From Calliopsis andreniformis (Eukaryota > Arthropoda > Insecta > Hymenoptera > Andrenidae), in NCBI RefSeq assembly GCF_051401765.1, contig NW_027480429.1, positions 10,544,157-10,608,156 on the forward strand: 64,000 nucleotides of DNA, written 5' to 3'. The first letter of the stretch is position 1, and every line of letters begins with the position of its first letter. The notes under the pieces are model-generated. The model made no database searches. It saw nothing but the letters and a program-made list of their open reading frames with translations, and was not told where the DNA came from. Shown here piece after piece: positions 1 through 12,036 of the stretch. The position numbers and the translations under genes were made by a program.

Positions 1-649
1 CCGGGCAACCTAGGCTTCACTGTATGGCGTTCTTCCACCACATCGAATAGCTACGGGCTCAGAAGTCAACGCCTGAAGTATAAAATACAATAAAAATACA
101 ACAGTCTTTCCATCCTATAACAGGAATGATTGCAACCCGTGTGAAAGTGATGGTCATTTCTACGTTTCAGGCAACCTAGGCTTCACTCCAGGGCGTTGTT
201 CCACAAGATCGAATAGCTACGGCCTCAGAAGTCAACGCCTGAAGTATAAAATACAATAAAAATACAACAGTCTTTTCATCGTATAACAGGAATAATTGCA
301 ACAAGCGTGAAAGTAATGATCATTTCGGCGTTTTGGGCATCCTAGACTTAACTCTGAGGCATTGCTCCACCAGATCGAGTAGTTAGGGCCTAAGAACTCA
401 ACGCCAGAAGCATAAAATACAATATAAATACAACAGCTTTGCCATCGTATAAAATGAATAATTGTAAACAGTGTGAAAGATATGCACATTTCTACGTTAC
501 GGGCTACCTAGGCTTCACTCTATGGCGTTCTTCCACCACATCGAATAGCAACGGCCTCAGAAGTCAACGCCAGAAGCATAAAATACAATATAAATATAAC
601 AGTTTTTCCATCGTATAAAACGAATAATAGCAACCAGTGTGAAAGTTAT

Positions 650-1625
650 GGTCATTTCTACGTTCCGGGCAACCTAGGCTTCACTCTACGGCGATGCTCC
701 ACCAGATCAAACAGTTTGGTCCTTAGAAGTCAACGCCCGAAGCATAAAATACAAAATAAACAGAACGGTTTTTCCTTTGTATAAAACGAATAATTGCAAC
801 CAGTGTGGAAGTTATGGTCATTTCTACGTTCCGGGCAACCTAGGCTTCCCTCTAGGGCGTTGCTCCACCAGATCAAACAGTTAGGGCCTTAGGAGTGAAC
901 ACCAGCAGCATAAAATACAAAATAAACAGAACGGTTTTTCCTTTGTATAAAACGAATAATTGCTACCAGTGTGAAAGTTATGGTCATTTCTACGTTCCGC
1001 GCTACCTGGGCTTTACTCTAGGGCGTTGTTCCACCAGATGGAACAGTTAGGGCCTTAGAAGTCAGCGCCCGAAGCATAAAATACAAAATAAATAGAACGG
1101 TTTTTCCATTGTATAAAACGAATAATTGCTACGAGTGTAAAAGCTATGGTCATTTCTACGTTCCGCGCAACCCAGGTTTCACTTCAGGTCGTTGCTCCAC
1201 CAGATCGAATAGTTACGGCCTAAGAAGTCAACGCCAGAAGCATGAAATACGATAAAGATGCAACAGTTTTTCCATTGTATAAAACGAATAATTGCAATCA
1301 GTGTGAAAGTTATGGTCATTTCTACATTCCGAGCAACCTAGGCTTCACCCCTGGGCGTTGTGCCACCAGATAGAATAGTTAGGTCCTTAGAAGTCAACGC
1401 CAGAAGCATAAAATACGACATAAATACAGCAGCTGTTCCATCGTATAAAACGAATGATTGCAACCAGTATGAAAGTTATGGTCATTTCTACGTTCCGGCA
1501 ACCTCGGCTTCACTCTAGGGCGTTGCTCCACCAGATCGAATAGTTAGTGCCTTAGAAGGCAACGCCAGAAGCATAATATAGAATATAAATATAACAGTTT
1601 TTCCATCGTATAAAACGAATAATTT
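650..1625 (+). repeat. Older, deleted relative of the 18-mer HOR
   Basis: The monomer at 669 matches the one at 4982 (shared CTCTACGGC, CAGATCAAACAGTTTGG, AAATAAACAGAACGG). The next monomer, at 835, matches 5314 (GCTTCCCTCTAGGGC, GGAGTGAACACCAGCAGC). The HOR monomer at 5148 is therefore absent here. The match runs on to about 1440 (CGACATAAATACAGCAGCTG, also near 5895). It then jumps to sequence like 7090 (CGAATGATTGCAACC) and, within that same monomer, to sequence like 7312 (TAGTGCCTTAGAAGGCAACG). The block is a rearranged copy that lost several whole monomers, including most of the material corresponding to 5920-7090. Confidence 0.75.
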
Positions 1626-3240
1626 CAACCAGTGTGAATGTTATGGTCATTTTTACATTCCGAGCAACCTAGGCTTCACGCTAGGGCGTTGATCCATCAG
1701 ATAGAATAGTTAGGGCCTTAGAAGTCAACGCCAGAAGCATAAAATTCAATAAACATGCAACAGTTTTTCCATCGTATAACAGGAGTAACTGCAAACAGTG
1801 TGAAAGTACTGGTCATTTATACGTTCCGGGTAACCTAGGCTTCACTCTAGGGCGTTGTTTCACCAGATCGAACTGTTAGGGCCTCAGAAGCCAACGCCTG
1901 AAGCATAAAATACAAAATAAATAGAACAGTTTTTCCATTGTATAAAACGAATAATTGCAACCAGTATGAAAGTTATGGTCATTTCTACTTTCCGGGCAAC
2001 CTAAGCTACACCCTAGGGCGCTGCTCCAGCAGATTGAATAGTTAGGGCCTTAGAAGTCAATGCCCCTAAGCATAAAATGCAATAAAAATACAACAGCTCT
2101 TCCGTCACATAACAGGAATAATTGTAACCAGTTTGAAAGTGATAGTCATTTCTACGTTCCGGGCAACCTCGGCTTCACTCTAGGGCGTTGCTCCACCAGA
2201 TCGAATAGTTAGTGCCTTAGAAGGCAACGCCAGAGGCATAATATACAATATAAATATAACAGTTTTTCCATCGTATAAAACGAATAATAGCAACCAGTGT
2301 GAAAGTTATGGTCATTTCTACGTCCCGGGCAACCTAGGCTTCACCATAGGGCGTTGTTCCACCAGATCGAGTAGTTAGGGCCTAAGAAGTCAACGCCAGA
2401 AGCATAAAATACAATAAAGGTGCAACAGTTTTTCCATCGTATAACAGAAATAATTGCAACCGTTGTGAAGGTGATGGTATGTTCTACGTTCCGGGCAACC
2501 TAGGCTTCATCCTAGGGCGGTGCTCCACCAGATCAAATAGTTAGGGCCTAAGAAGTCAACGCCAGAAGCATAACTTACAATACAAGTACAACAGCTTTTC
2601 CATCGTATATAATTTATATTTGCAAACAGTGTTAAGGTAATGGTCTTTTCTACGTTCCGGGCAACCTAGGCTTCACTCTAGGGCGTTGCTCCACCAGATC
2701 GAATAGTTAGGGCCTTAGAAGTCACCGCTAGAAGCATACAATACAATATAAATACAACAGCTTTTCCATCGTATAAAATGAATAATTGCAAACAGTGTGA
2801 AAGTAATGGTCATTTCTACGTTCCGGGCAACCTAGGCTTCACTCTAGGACGTTGCTCCACCAGATCGAAGAGCTAGGGACTTAGAATTCAACGCCAGAAG
2901 CATAAAATGCAATATAAATATAACAGCTTTTCCTTCATATAAAACGAATAATAGCAACCAGTGTGAAAGTTATAGACATTTCTACATTCCGCGCAGCCTA
3001 GGCTTCCCTCTAGGGTGTTGCTCCAACAGATCGAATAGTTAGGGCCTTACAACTCAACGCCAGAAGCATAAAATGCAATAAAAATGCAACAGTTTTTCCA
3101 TTGTATAACAGGAATAACTGCAACCAGTGTGAAAGTACTGGTCATATCTACGTTCCGGGTAACCTAGCTGTCACTATAGGGCGTTGCTCCACCATATGTA
3201 ATAGCTACGGCCTTAGAAGTCAACGCCAGAAGCATAAAAT
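1626..3240 (+). repeat. 1.6-kb block, left copy (pairs with 10422-12036)
   Basis: This 1615-bp stretch is nearly identical to 10422-12036, with a constant offset of 8796 bp (53 monomers minus 2 bp). The 2-bp shortfall is explained by the single-base indels between about 2070 and 3980. Shared private features include the extra base in TGCCCCTAAGCATAAAATGC, AGCTCTTCCGTCACAT and ATATAATTTATATTTGC. I noticed about six substitutions, for example near 2815, 2874, 2990 and 3050. The first 360 bp or so are also close to the start of the 18-mer HOR units. Confidence 0.88.
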
Positions 3241-4445
3241 ACGATAAAAATGCAACCGTTCTTCCATCGTATATCATGACTAATTGCAACCAGTGCGAAA
3301 GTAATGATCATATCGACGTTTCGGGCATCCTAGACTTAACTCTGAGGCGTTGCTCCACCAGATTGTAGAGTTAGGGCCTTAGAAGCCATCGCCAGAAGCA
3401 TAAGCTACAAAATAAATACAACAGTCTTTCCATCGTATAAAATGAATAATTGCCTCCTGTGTGAAATTAATGGTATTTCTACATTCCGAGCAACCTAGGA
3501 TTCACTCTAGGGCGTTTTTCCACCAGACCGAATAGTTAGGGCCTAAGAAGTCAACGCCAGAAGAATAAAATCAATATAAGTACAACAGTTTTTCCATCGT
3601 ATAAAATGAATAATTGCAAACATTGTGAAAGTAATGGTCATTTCTACGATCCGGGCAACCCAGGTGTCACTCTAGGGCGTTGCTCCACCACATCTAATAG
3701 CTACTGCCTTAGAAGTCAACGTCAGAAGCATAAAATACAATATAAATATAACAGTTTTTCCATCGTATAAAACGAATAATAGCAACCAGTGTGAAAGTTA
3801 TGGTCATTTCTACGTTTCGGGCAACCTAGGCTTCACTCTAGGTCGTTGCTCCACCAGGTCAAATAGCTTGCAACTTAGAATTAAACGCCAGAAGCATAGA
3901 ATACAATAAAAATACAACAGTTTTTCCATCGTATAACAGGAATAATTGCAACCAGTGTGAATGTAATGGTCATTTCTACGTCCGGGCAACCTGGGACTCA
4001 TTCTATGGCGTTGCTCCAACAGATTGAACAGTTAGCGCCTTAAAAGTCAATGGCCGTAGCATAAAATGCAATAAAAATACAACAGTTTTTCCATCGTATA
4101 ACAGGAATAATTGCTACCAGTGTGAAAGTAATGGTCATTTCTACTTTCCGGGCAACATAGGTTTCACTCTAGGGCGTTGTTCCACCAGATCAAACAGTTA
4201 GGGCCTTAGAAGTCAATGCCCGAAGCATAAAATACAATATAAATACAACAGTTTTTCCATCGAATAAAACGAATAATTGCAACCAGTGTGAAAGTTAACG
4301 TCATTTCTACTTTCCGGGCAACCTAGGCTTCACCCTAGGGCGTTGTTCCGCCAGATGGAATAGTTAGGGCCTATGAAGTCAACGCCAGAAGCATAAAACA
4401 CGATATAAATACAACAGTTTTTCCACCGTATAAAACGAATAATCG

Positions 4446-7433
4446 CAACCAGTGTGAATGTTATGGTCATTTTTACATTCCGAGCAACCTAGGCTTCACG
4501 CTAGGGCGTTGATCCATCAGATAGAATAGTTAGGGCCTTAGAAGTCAACGCCAGAAGCATAAAATTCAATAAACATGCAACAGTTTTTCCATCGTATAAC
4601 AGGAGTAACTGCAAACAGTGTGAAAGTACTGGTCATTTATACGTTCCGGGTAACCTAGGCTTCACTCTAGGGCGTTGTTTCACCAGATCGAACTGTTAGG
4701 GCCTCAGAAGCCAACGCCTGAAGCATAAAATACAAAATAAATAGAACAGTTTTTCCATTGTATAAAGCGAATAATTGCAACCAGTATGAAAGTTATGGTC
4801 ATTTCTACTTTCCGGGCAACCTAAGCTACACCCTAGGGCGCTGCTCCAGCAGATTGAATAGTTAGGGCCTTAGAAGTCAATGCCCGAAGCATAAAATACA
4901 AAATAAATAGAACAGTTTTTCCATCGTATGAAACGAATAATTGACATCAGTACGAAACTTATGGTCATTTCTACGTTCCGGGCAACCTAGGCTTCACTCT
5001 ACGGCATTGCTCCACCAGATCAAACAGTTTGGGCCTTAGAAGTCAACGGCCGAAGCATAAAATACAAAATAAACAGAACGGTTTTTCCTTTGTATAAAAC
5101 GAATAATTGCTACCAGTGTGAAAGTTATGGTCATTTCTACGTTCCGCGCTACCTGGGCTTTACTCTAGGGCGTTGTTCCACCAGATGGAACAGTTAGGAC
5201 CTAAGAAGTCAACGCCAGAAGCATAAAATACGATATAAATACAACAGCTTTTCCATCGTATAAAACAAATAATTGCAACCAGTGTGAAAGTTATGGTCAT
5301 TTCTACGTTCCGGGCAACCTAGGCTTCCCTCTAGGGCGTTGCTCCACCAGATCAAACAGTTAGGGCCTTAGGAGTGAACACCAGCAGCATAAAATACAAA
5401 ATAAACAGAACGGTTTTTCCTTTGTATAAAACGAATAATTGCTACCAGTGTGAAAGTTATGGTCATTTCTACGTTCCGCGCTACCTGGGCTTTACTCTAG
5501 GGCGTTGTTCCACCAGATGGAACAGTTAGGGCCTTAGAAGTCAGCGCCCGAAGCATAAAATACAAAATAAATAAAACGGTTTTTCCATTGTATAAAACGA
5601 ATAATTGCTACGAGTGTAAAAGCTATGGTCATTTCTACGTTCCGCGCAACCCAGGTTTCACTTCAGGTCGTTGCTCCACCAGATCGAATAGTTACGGCCT
5701 AAGAAGTCAACGCCAGAAGCATGAAATACGATAAAGATGCAACAGTTTTTCCATCGTATAAAACGAATAATTGCAATCAGTGTGAAAGTTATGGTCATTT
5801 CTACATTCCGAGCAACCTAGGCTTCACCCCTGGGCGTTGTGCCACCAGATAGAATAGTTAGGTCCTTAGAAGTCAACGCCAGAAGCATAAAATACGACAT
5901 AAATACAGCAGCTGTTCCATCGTATAAAAGGAATAATTGCAAACAGTGTGAAAGTAATGGTCATTTCTACGTTCCGGGCAACCTAGGCTTCACTCTACGG
6001 CGTTGTGCCACCAGATCGAATAGTTAGGGCCTAAGAACTCAACACCAGAAGAATAAAATACAATAAAAATACAACAGTCTTTCCATCCTGTAACAGGAAT
6101 AATTGCAACCCGTGTGAAAGTGATGGTCATTTGTACGTTCCAGGCAACATAGCCTTCACTCTAGGGCGTTGTTCCACAAGATCGAATAGTTAGGGCCTCA
6201 GAAGTTAACGCCAGAAGCATAAAATACAATATAAATAGAACAGTTTTTCCATTGTATAAAACGAATAATTGCTACCAGTGTGAAAGTTATGGTCATTTCT
6301 ACGTTCCGCGCAACCTGGGCTTTGCTCTAGGACGTTGTTCCACCAGATGGAATAGTTCGGGCCTAAGAAGTCAACGCCAGAAGCATAAAATACGATATAA
6401 ATACAACAACTTTTCCATCGTATAAAACAAATAATTGCAACCAGTGTGAAAGTTATGGTCATTTCTACGTTCCGGGCAACCTAGGCTTCACCCTAGGCCG
6501 TTGTTCCACCAGATCGAATAGTTAGGACCTAAGAAGTGAACGCCAGAAGCATAAAATGCAATATAAATACAACAGTTTTTCCATCGTATAGCAGGAATAA
6601 TTTGCAACCAGTGTGATAGTAGTGGTCATTTCTACGTTCCGGGCAACCCAGGTTTCACTCCAGGGCGTTGCTCCACCAGATCGAATAGTTACGGCCTAAG
6701 AAGTCAATGCCAGAAGCATAAAATACGATAAAGATGCAACAGTTTTTCCATCGTATAAAACGAATAATTGCAATCAGTGTGAAAGTTATGGTCATTTCTA
6801 CATTGCGAGCAACCTAGGCTTCACTGTAGGGCGATGCTCCACCAGATCGTATAGTTAGATCCTTAGAAGTCAACGCCAGAAGCATAAAATACGATATAAA
6901 TACAACAGCTTTTCCATCGTATAAAAGGAATAATTGCAAACAGTGTGAAAGTAATGGTCATTTCTACGTTCCGGGCAACCTAGGCTTCACTCCAGGGCGT
7001 TGTTCCACCAGATCGAATAGTTAGGGCCTAAGAAGTGAACGCCAGGAGCATAAAATACAATATAAATACAAGAGTTCTTCCATCATATAAAACGAATGAT
7101 TGCAACCAGTATGAAAGTTATGGTCATTTCTACGTTCCGGCAACCTAGGCTTCACTCTATGGCGTTCTTCAACCACATCGAATAGCTACGGCCTCAGAAG
7201 TCAACGCCTGAAGCATAAAATACAATAAAAATACAACAGTCTTTCCATCCTATAACAGGAATAATTGCAACCCGTGTGAGAGTGATGGTCATTTCTACGT
7301 TCCGGGCAACCTCGGCTTCACTCTAGGGCGTTGCTCCACCAGATCGAATAGTTAGTGCCTTAGAAGGCAACGCCAGAAGCATAATATAGAATATAAATAT
7401 AACAGTTTTTCCATCGTATAAAACGAATAATTT
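4446..7433 (+). repeat. 18-monomer HOR unit, copy 1 (2988 bp)
   Basis: Exactly 18 x 166 bp. It starts at CAACCAGTGTGAATG and is repeated immediately at 7434. No difference from copy 2 was found in the stretches compared, including a private 1-bp insertion (AATAATTTGCAACC near 6600) and a private 1-bp deletion (CGTTCCGGCAACC near 7136), which cancel. The upstream flank (4320-4445) does not match the end of copy 2, which fixes the left limit. Near identity implies a recent tandem duplication, or a collapse or expansion by the assembler. Confidence 0.93.
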
Positions 7434-10421
7434 CAACCAGTGTGAATGTTATGGTCATTTTTACATTCCGAGCAACCTAGGCTTCACGCTAGGGCGTTGA
7501 TCCATCAGATAGAATAGTTAGGGCCTTAGAAGTCAACGCCAGAAGCATAAAATTCAATAAACATGCAACAGTTTTTCCATCGTATAACAGGAGTAACTGC
7601 AAACAGTGTGAAAGTACTGGTCATTTATACGTTCCGGGTAACCTAGGCTTCACTCTAGGGCGTTGTTTCACCAGATCGAACTGTTAGGGCCTCAGAAGCC
7701 AACGCCTGAAGCATAAAATACAAAATAAATAGAACAGTTTTTCCATTGTATAAAGCGAATAATTGCAACCAGTATGAAAGTTATGGTCATTTCTACTTTC
7801 CGGGCAACCTAAGCTACACCCTAGGGCGCTGCTCCAGCAGATTGAATAGTTAGGGCCTTAGAAGTCAATGCCCGAAGCATAAAATACAAAATAAATAGAA
7901 CAGTTTTTCCATCGTATGAAACGAATAATTGACATCAGTACGAAACTTATGGTCATTTCTACGTTCCGGGCAACCTAGGCTTCACTCTACGGCATTGCTC
8001 CACCAGATCAAACAGTTTGGGCCTTAGAAGTCAACGGCCGAAGCATAAAATACAAAATAAACAGAACGGTTTTTCCTTTGTATAAAACGAATAATTGCTA
8101 CCAGTGTGAAAGTTATGGTCATTTCTACGTTCCGCGCTACCTGGGCTTTACTCTAGGGCGTTGTTCCACCAGATGGAACAGTTAGGACCTAAGAAGTCAA
8201 CGCCAGAAGCATAAAATACGATATAAATACAACAGCTTTTCCATCGTATAAAACAAATAATTGCAACCAGTGTGAAAGTTATGGTCATTTCTACGTTCCG
8301 GGCAACCTAGGCTTCCCTCTAGGGCGTTGCTCCACCAGATCAAACAGTTAGGGCCTTAGGAGTGAACACCAGCAGCATAAAATACAAAATAAACAGAACG
8401 GTTTTTCCTTTGTATAAAACGAATAATTGCTACCAGTGTGAAAGTTATGGTCATTTCTACGTTCCGCGCTACCTGGGCTTTACTCTAGGGCGTTGTTCCA
8501 CCAGATGGAACAGTTAGGGCCTTAGAAGTCAGCGCCCGAAGCATAAAATACAAAATAAATAAAACGGTTTTTCCATTGTATAAAACGAATAATTGCTACG
8601 AGTGTAAAAGCTATGGTCATTTCTACGTTCCGCGCAACCCAGGTTTCACTTCAGGTCGTTGCTCCACCAGATCGAATAGTTACGGCCTAAGAAGTCAACG
8701 CCAGAAGCATGAAATACGATAAAGATGCAACAGTTTTTCCATCGTATAAAACGAATAATTGCAATCAGTGTGAAAGTTATGGTCATTTCTACATTCCGAG
8801 CAACCTAGGCTTCACCCCTGGGCGTTGTGCCACCAGATAGAATAGTTAGGTCCTTAGAAGTCAACGCCAGAAGCATAAAATACGACATAAATACAGCAGC
8901 TGTTCCATCGTATAAAAGGAATAATTGCAAACAGTGTGAAAGTAATGGTCATTTCTACGTTCCGGGCAACCTAGGCTTCACTCTACGGCGTTGTGCCACC
9001 AGATCGAATAGTTAGGGCCTAAGAACTCAACACCAGAAGAATAAAATACAATAAAAATACAACAGTCTTTCCATCCTGTAACAGGAATAATTGCAACCCG
9101 TGTGAAAGTGATGGTCATTTGTACGTTCCAGGCAACATAGCCTTCACTCTAGGGCGTTGTTCCACAAGATCGAATAGTTAGGGCCTCAGAAGTTAACGCC
9201 AGAAGCATAAAATACAATATAAATAGAACAGTTTTTCCATTGTATAAAACGAATAATTGCTACCAGTGTGAAAGTTATGGTCATTTCTACGTTCCGCGCA
9301 ACCTGGGCTTTGCTCTAGGACGTTGTTCCACCAGATGGAATAGTTCGGGCCTAAGAAGTCAACGCCAGAAGCATAAAATACGATATAAATACAACAACTT
9401 TTCCATCGTATAAAACAAATAATTGCAACCAGTGTGAAAGTTATGGTCATTTCTACGTTCCGGGCAACCTAGGCTTCACCCTAGGCCGTTGTTCCACCAG
9501 ATCGAATAGTTAGGACCTAAGAAGTGAACGCCAGAAGCATAAAATGCAATATAAATACAACAGTTTTTCCATCGTATAGCAGGAATAATTTGCAACCAGT
9601 GTGATAGTAGTGGTCATTTCTACGTTCCGGGCAACCCAGGTTTCACTCCAGGGCGTTGCTCCACCAGATCGAATAGTTACGGCCTAAGAAGTCAATGCCA
9701 GAAGCATAAAATACGATAAAGATGCAACAGTTTTTCCATCGTATAAAACGAATAATTGCAATCAGTGTGAAAGTTATGGTCATTTCTACATTGCGAGCAA
9801 CCTAGGCTTCACTGTAGGGCGATGCTCCACCAGATCGTATAGTTAGATCCTTAGAAGTCAACGCCAGAAGCATAAAATACGATATAAATACAACAGCTTT
9901 TCCATCGTATAAAAGGAATAATTGCAAACAGTGTGAAAGTAATGGTCATTTCTACGTTCCGGGCAACCTAGGCTTCACTCCAGGGCGTTGTTCCACCAGA
10001 TCGAATAGTTAGGGCCTAAGAAGTGAACGCCAGGAGCATAAAATACAATATAAATACAAGAGTTCTTCCATCATATAAAACGAATGATTGCAACCAGTAT
10101 GAAAGTTATGGTCATTTCTACGTTCCGGCAACCTAGGCTTCACTCTATGGCGTTCTTCAACCACATCGAATAGCTACGGCCTCAGAAGTCAACGCCTGAA
10201 GCATAAAATACAATAAAAATACAACAGTCTTTCCATCCTATAACAGGAATAATTGCAACCCGTGTGAGAGTGATGGTCATTTCTACGTTCCGGGCAACCT
10301 CGGCTTCACTCTAGGGCGTTGCTCCACCAGATCGAATAGTTAGTGCCTTAGAAGGCAACGCCAGAAGCATAATATAGAATATAAATATAACAGTTTTTCC
10401 ATCGTATAAAACGAATAATTT
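7434..10421 (+). repeat. 18-monomer HOR unit, copy 2 (2988 bp)
   Basis: Second tandem copy of the preceding unit, offset 2988 bp, with the same private indels and the same TATAAAGCG variant (G at 7755). The sequence after it continues as a third start at 10422. That start switches at 10743 (A instead of G) to the version seen at 1626-3240, so the HOR does not continue beyond a few hundred bases. Confidence 0.93.
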
Positions 10422-12036
10422 CAACCAGTGTGAATGTTATGGTCATTTTTACATTCCGAGCAACCTAGGCTTCACGCTAGGGCGTTGATCCATCAGATAG
10501 AATAGTTAGGGCCTTAGAAGTCAACGCCAGAAGCATAAAATTCAATAAACATGCAACAGTTTTTCCATCGTATAACAGGAGTAACTGCAAACAGTGTGAA
10601 AGTACTGGTCATTTATACGTTCCGGGTAACCTAGGCTTCACTCTAGGGCGTTGTTTCACCAGATCGAACTGTTAGGGCCTCAGAAGCCAACGCCTGAAGC
10701 ATAAAATACAAAATAAATAGAACAGTTTTTCCATTGTATAAAACGAATAATTGCAACCAGTATGAAAGTTATGGTCATTTCTACTTTCCGGGCAACCTAA
10801 GCTACACCCTAGGGCGCTGCTCCAGCAGATTGAATAGTTAGGGCCTTAGAAGTCAATGCCCCTAAGCATAAAATGCAATAAAAATACAACAGCTCTTCCG
10901 TCACATAACAGGAATAATTGTAACCAGTTTGAAAGTGATAGTCATTTCTACGTTCCGGGCAACCTCGGCTTCACTCTAGGGCGTTGCTCCACCAGATCGA
11001 ATAGTTAGTGCCTTAGAAGGCAACGCCAGAGGCATAATATACAATATAAATATAACAGTTTTTCCATCGTATAAAACGAATAATAGCAACCAGTGTGAAA
11101 GTTATGGTCATTTCTACGTCCCGGGCAACCTAGGCTTCACCATAGGGCGTTGTTCCACCAGATCGAGTAGTTAGGGCCTAAGAAGTCAACGCCAGAAGCA
11201 TAAAATACAATAAAGGTGCAACAGTTTTTCCATCGTATAACAGAAATAATTGCAACCGTTGTGAAGGTGATGGTATGTTCTACGTTCCGGGCAACCTAGG
11301 CTTCATCCTAGGGCGGTGCTCCACCAGATCAAATAGTTAGGGCCTAAGAAGTCAACGCCAGAAGCATAACTTACAATACAAGTACAACAGCTTTTCCATC
11401 GTATATAATTTATATTTGCAAACAGTGTTAAGGTAATGGTCTTTTCTACGTTCCGGGCAACCTAGGCTTCACTCTAGGGCGTTGCTCCACCAGATCGAAT
11501 AGTTAGGGCCTTAGAAGTCACCGCTAGAAGCATACAATACAATATAAATACAACAGCTTTTCCATCGTATAAAATGAATAATTGCAAACAGTGTGAAAGT
11601 AATGGTCATCTCTACGTTCCGGGCAACCTAGGCTTCACTCTAGGACGTTGCTCCACCAGAACGAAGAGCTAGGGACTTAGAATTCAACGCCAGAAGCATA
11701 AAATGCAATATAAATATAACAGCTTTTCCTTCATATAAAACGAATAATAGCAACCAGTGTGAAAGTTATAGACATTTCTACATTACGAGCAGCCTAGGCT
11801 TCCCTCTAGGGTGTTGCTCCACCAGATCGAATAGTTAGGGCCTTACAAGTCAACGCCAGAAGCATAAAATGCAATAAAAATGCAACAGTTTTTCCATTGT
11901 ATAACAGGAATAACTGCAACCAGTGTGAAAGTACTGGTCATATCTACGTTCCGGGTAACCTAGCTGTCACTATAGGGCGTTGCTCCACCATATGTAATAG
12001 CTACGGCCTTAGAAGTCAACGCCAGAAGCATAAAAT
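10422..12036 (+). repeat. 1.6-kb block, right copy (pairs with 1626-3240)
   Basis: The first 320 bp are shared with the 18-mer HOR start, but the variants (TATAAAACG near 10743, TGCCCCTAAGC near 10860) are those of the 1626-3240 block. The two copies of this block therefore bracket the HOR pair. Identity ends at about 12037, where the right copy has CAAAATAAATAAAACAG and the left copy has CGATAAAAATGCAACC. The simplest reading is that an ancestral longer unit of about 8.8 kb was duplicated and then partly replaced. Confidence 0.88.

Larger units (their letters stand above)
1..4445 (+). repeat. Left diverse monomer domain
   Basis: About 27 monomers that differ from each other more than those further right, with several 1-bp indels (deletions near 1498, 3474, 3570 and 3980; an insertion near 2070). 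Bases 1-150 resemble 7136-7285 (CTCTATGGCGTTCTTC-type monomer). Bases about 650-1990 resemble parts of the 18-mer HOR to the right, with whole monomers missing. I see no gene or non-satellite sequence. The higher divergence and indel load suggest older or less often homogenised repeats. Confidence 0.9.

Noticed and set aside
232..489. Open reading frames of 60-103 codons on both strands, recurring through the window (for example 232-489, 5839-6027, 12921-13232, 29523-29768, 63477-63734)
   Set aside because: They are translations of the satellite itself. Because 166 leaves remainder 1 on division by 3, each frame moves to the next at every monomer boundary and meets the stops fixed in the monomer within about two units. 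The same peptides recur wherever the same monomers recur, all are short, and no domain or start context is seen.
4446..10421. CRISPR array or bacterial repeat region
   Set aside because: There are no short repeats separated by unrelated spacers. The whole 166 bp is conserved, and there are no adjoining genes.
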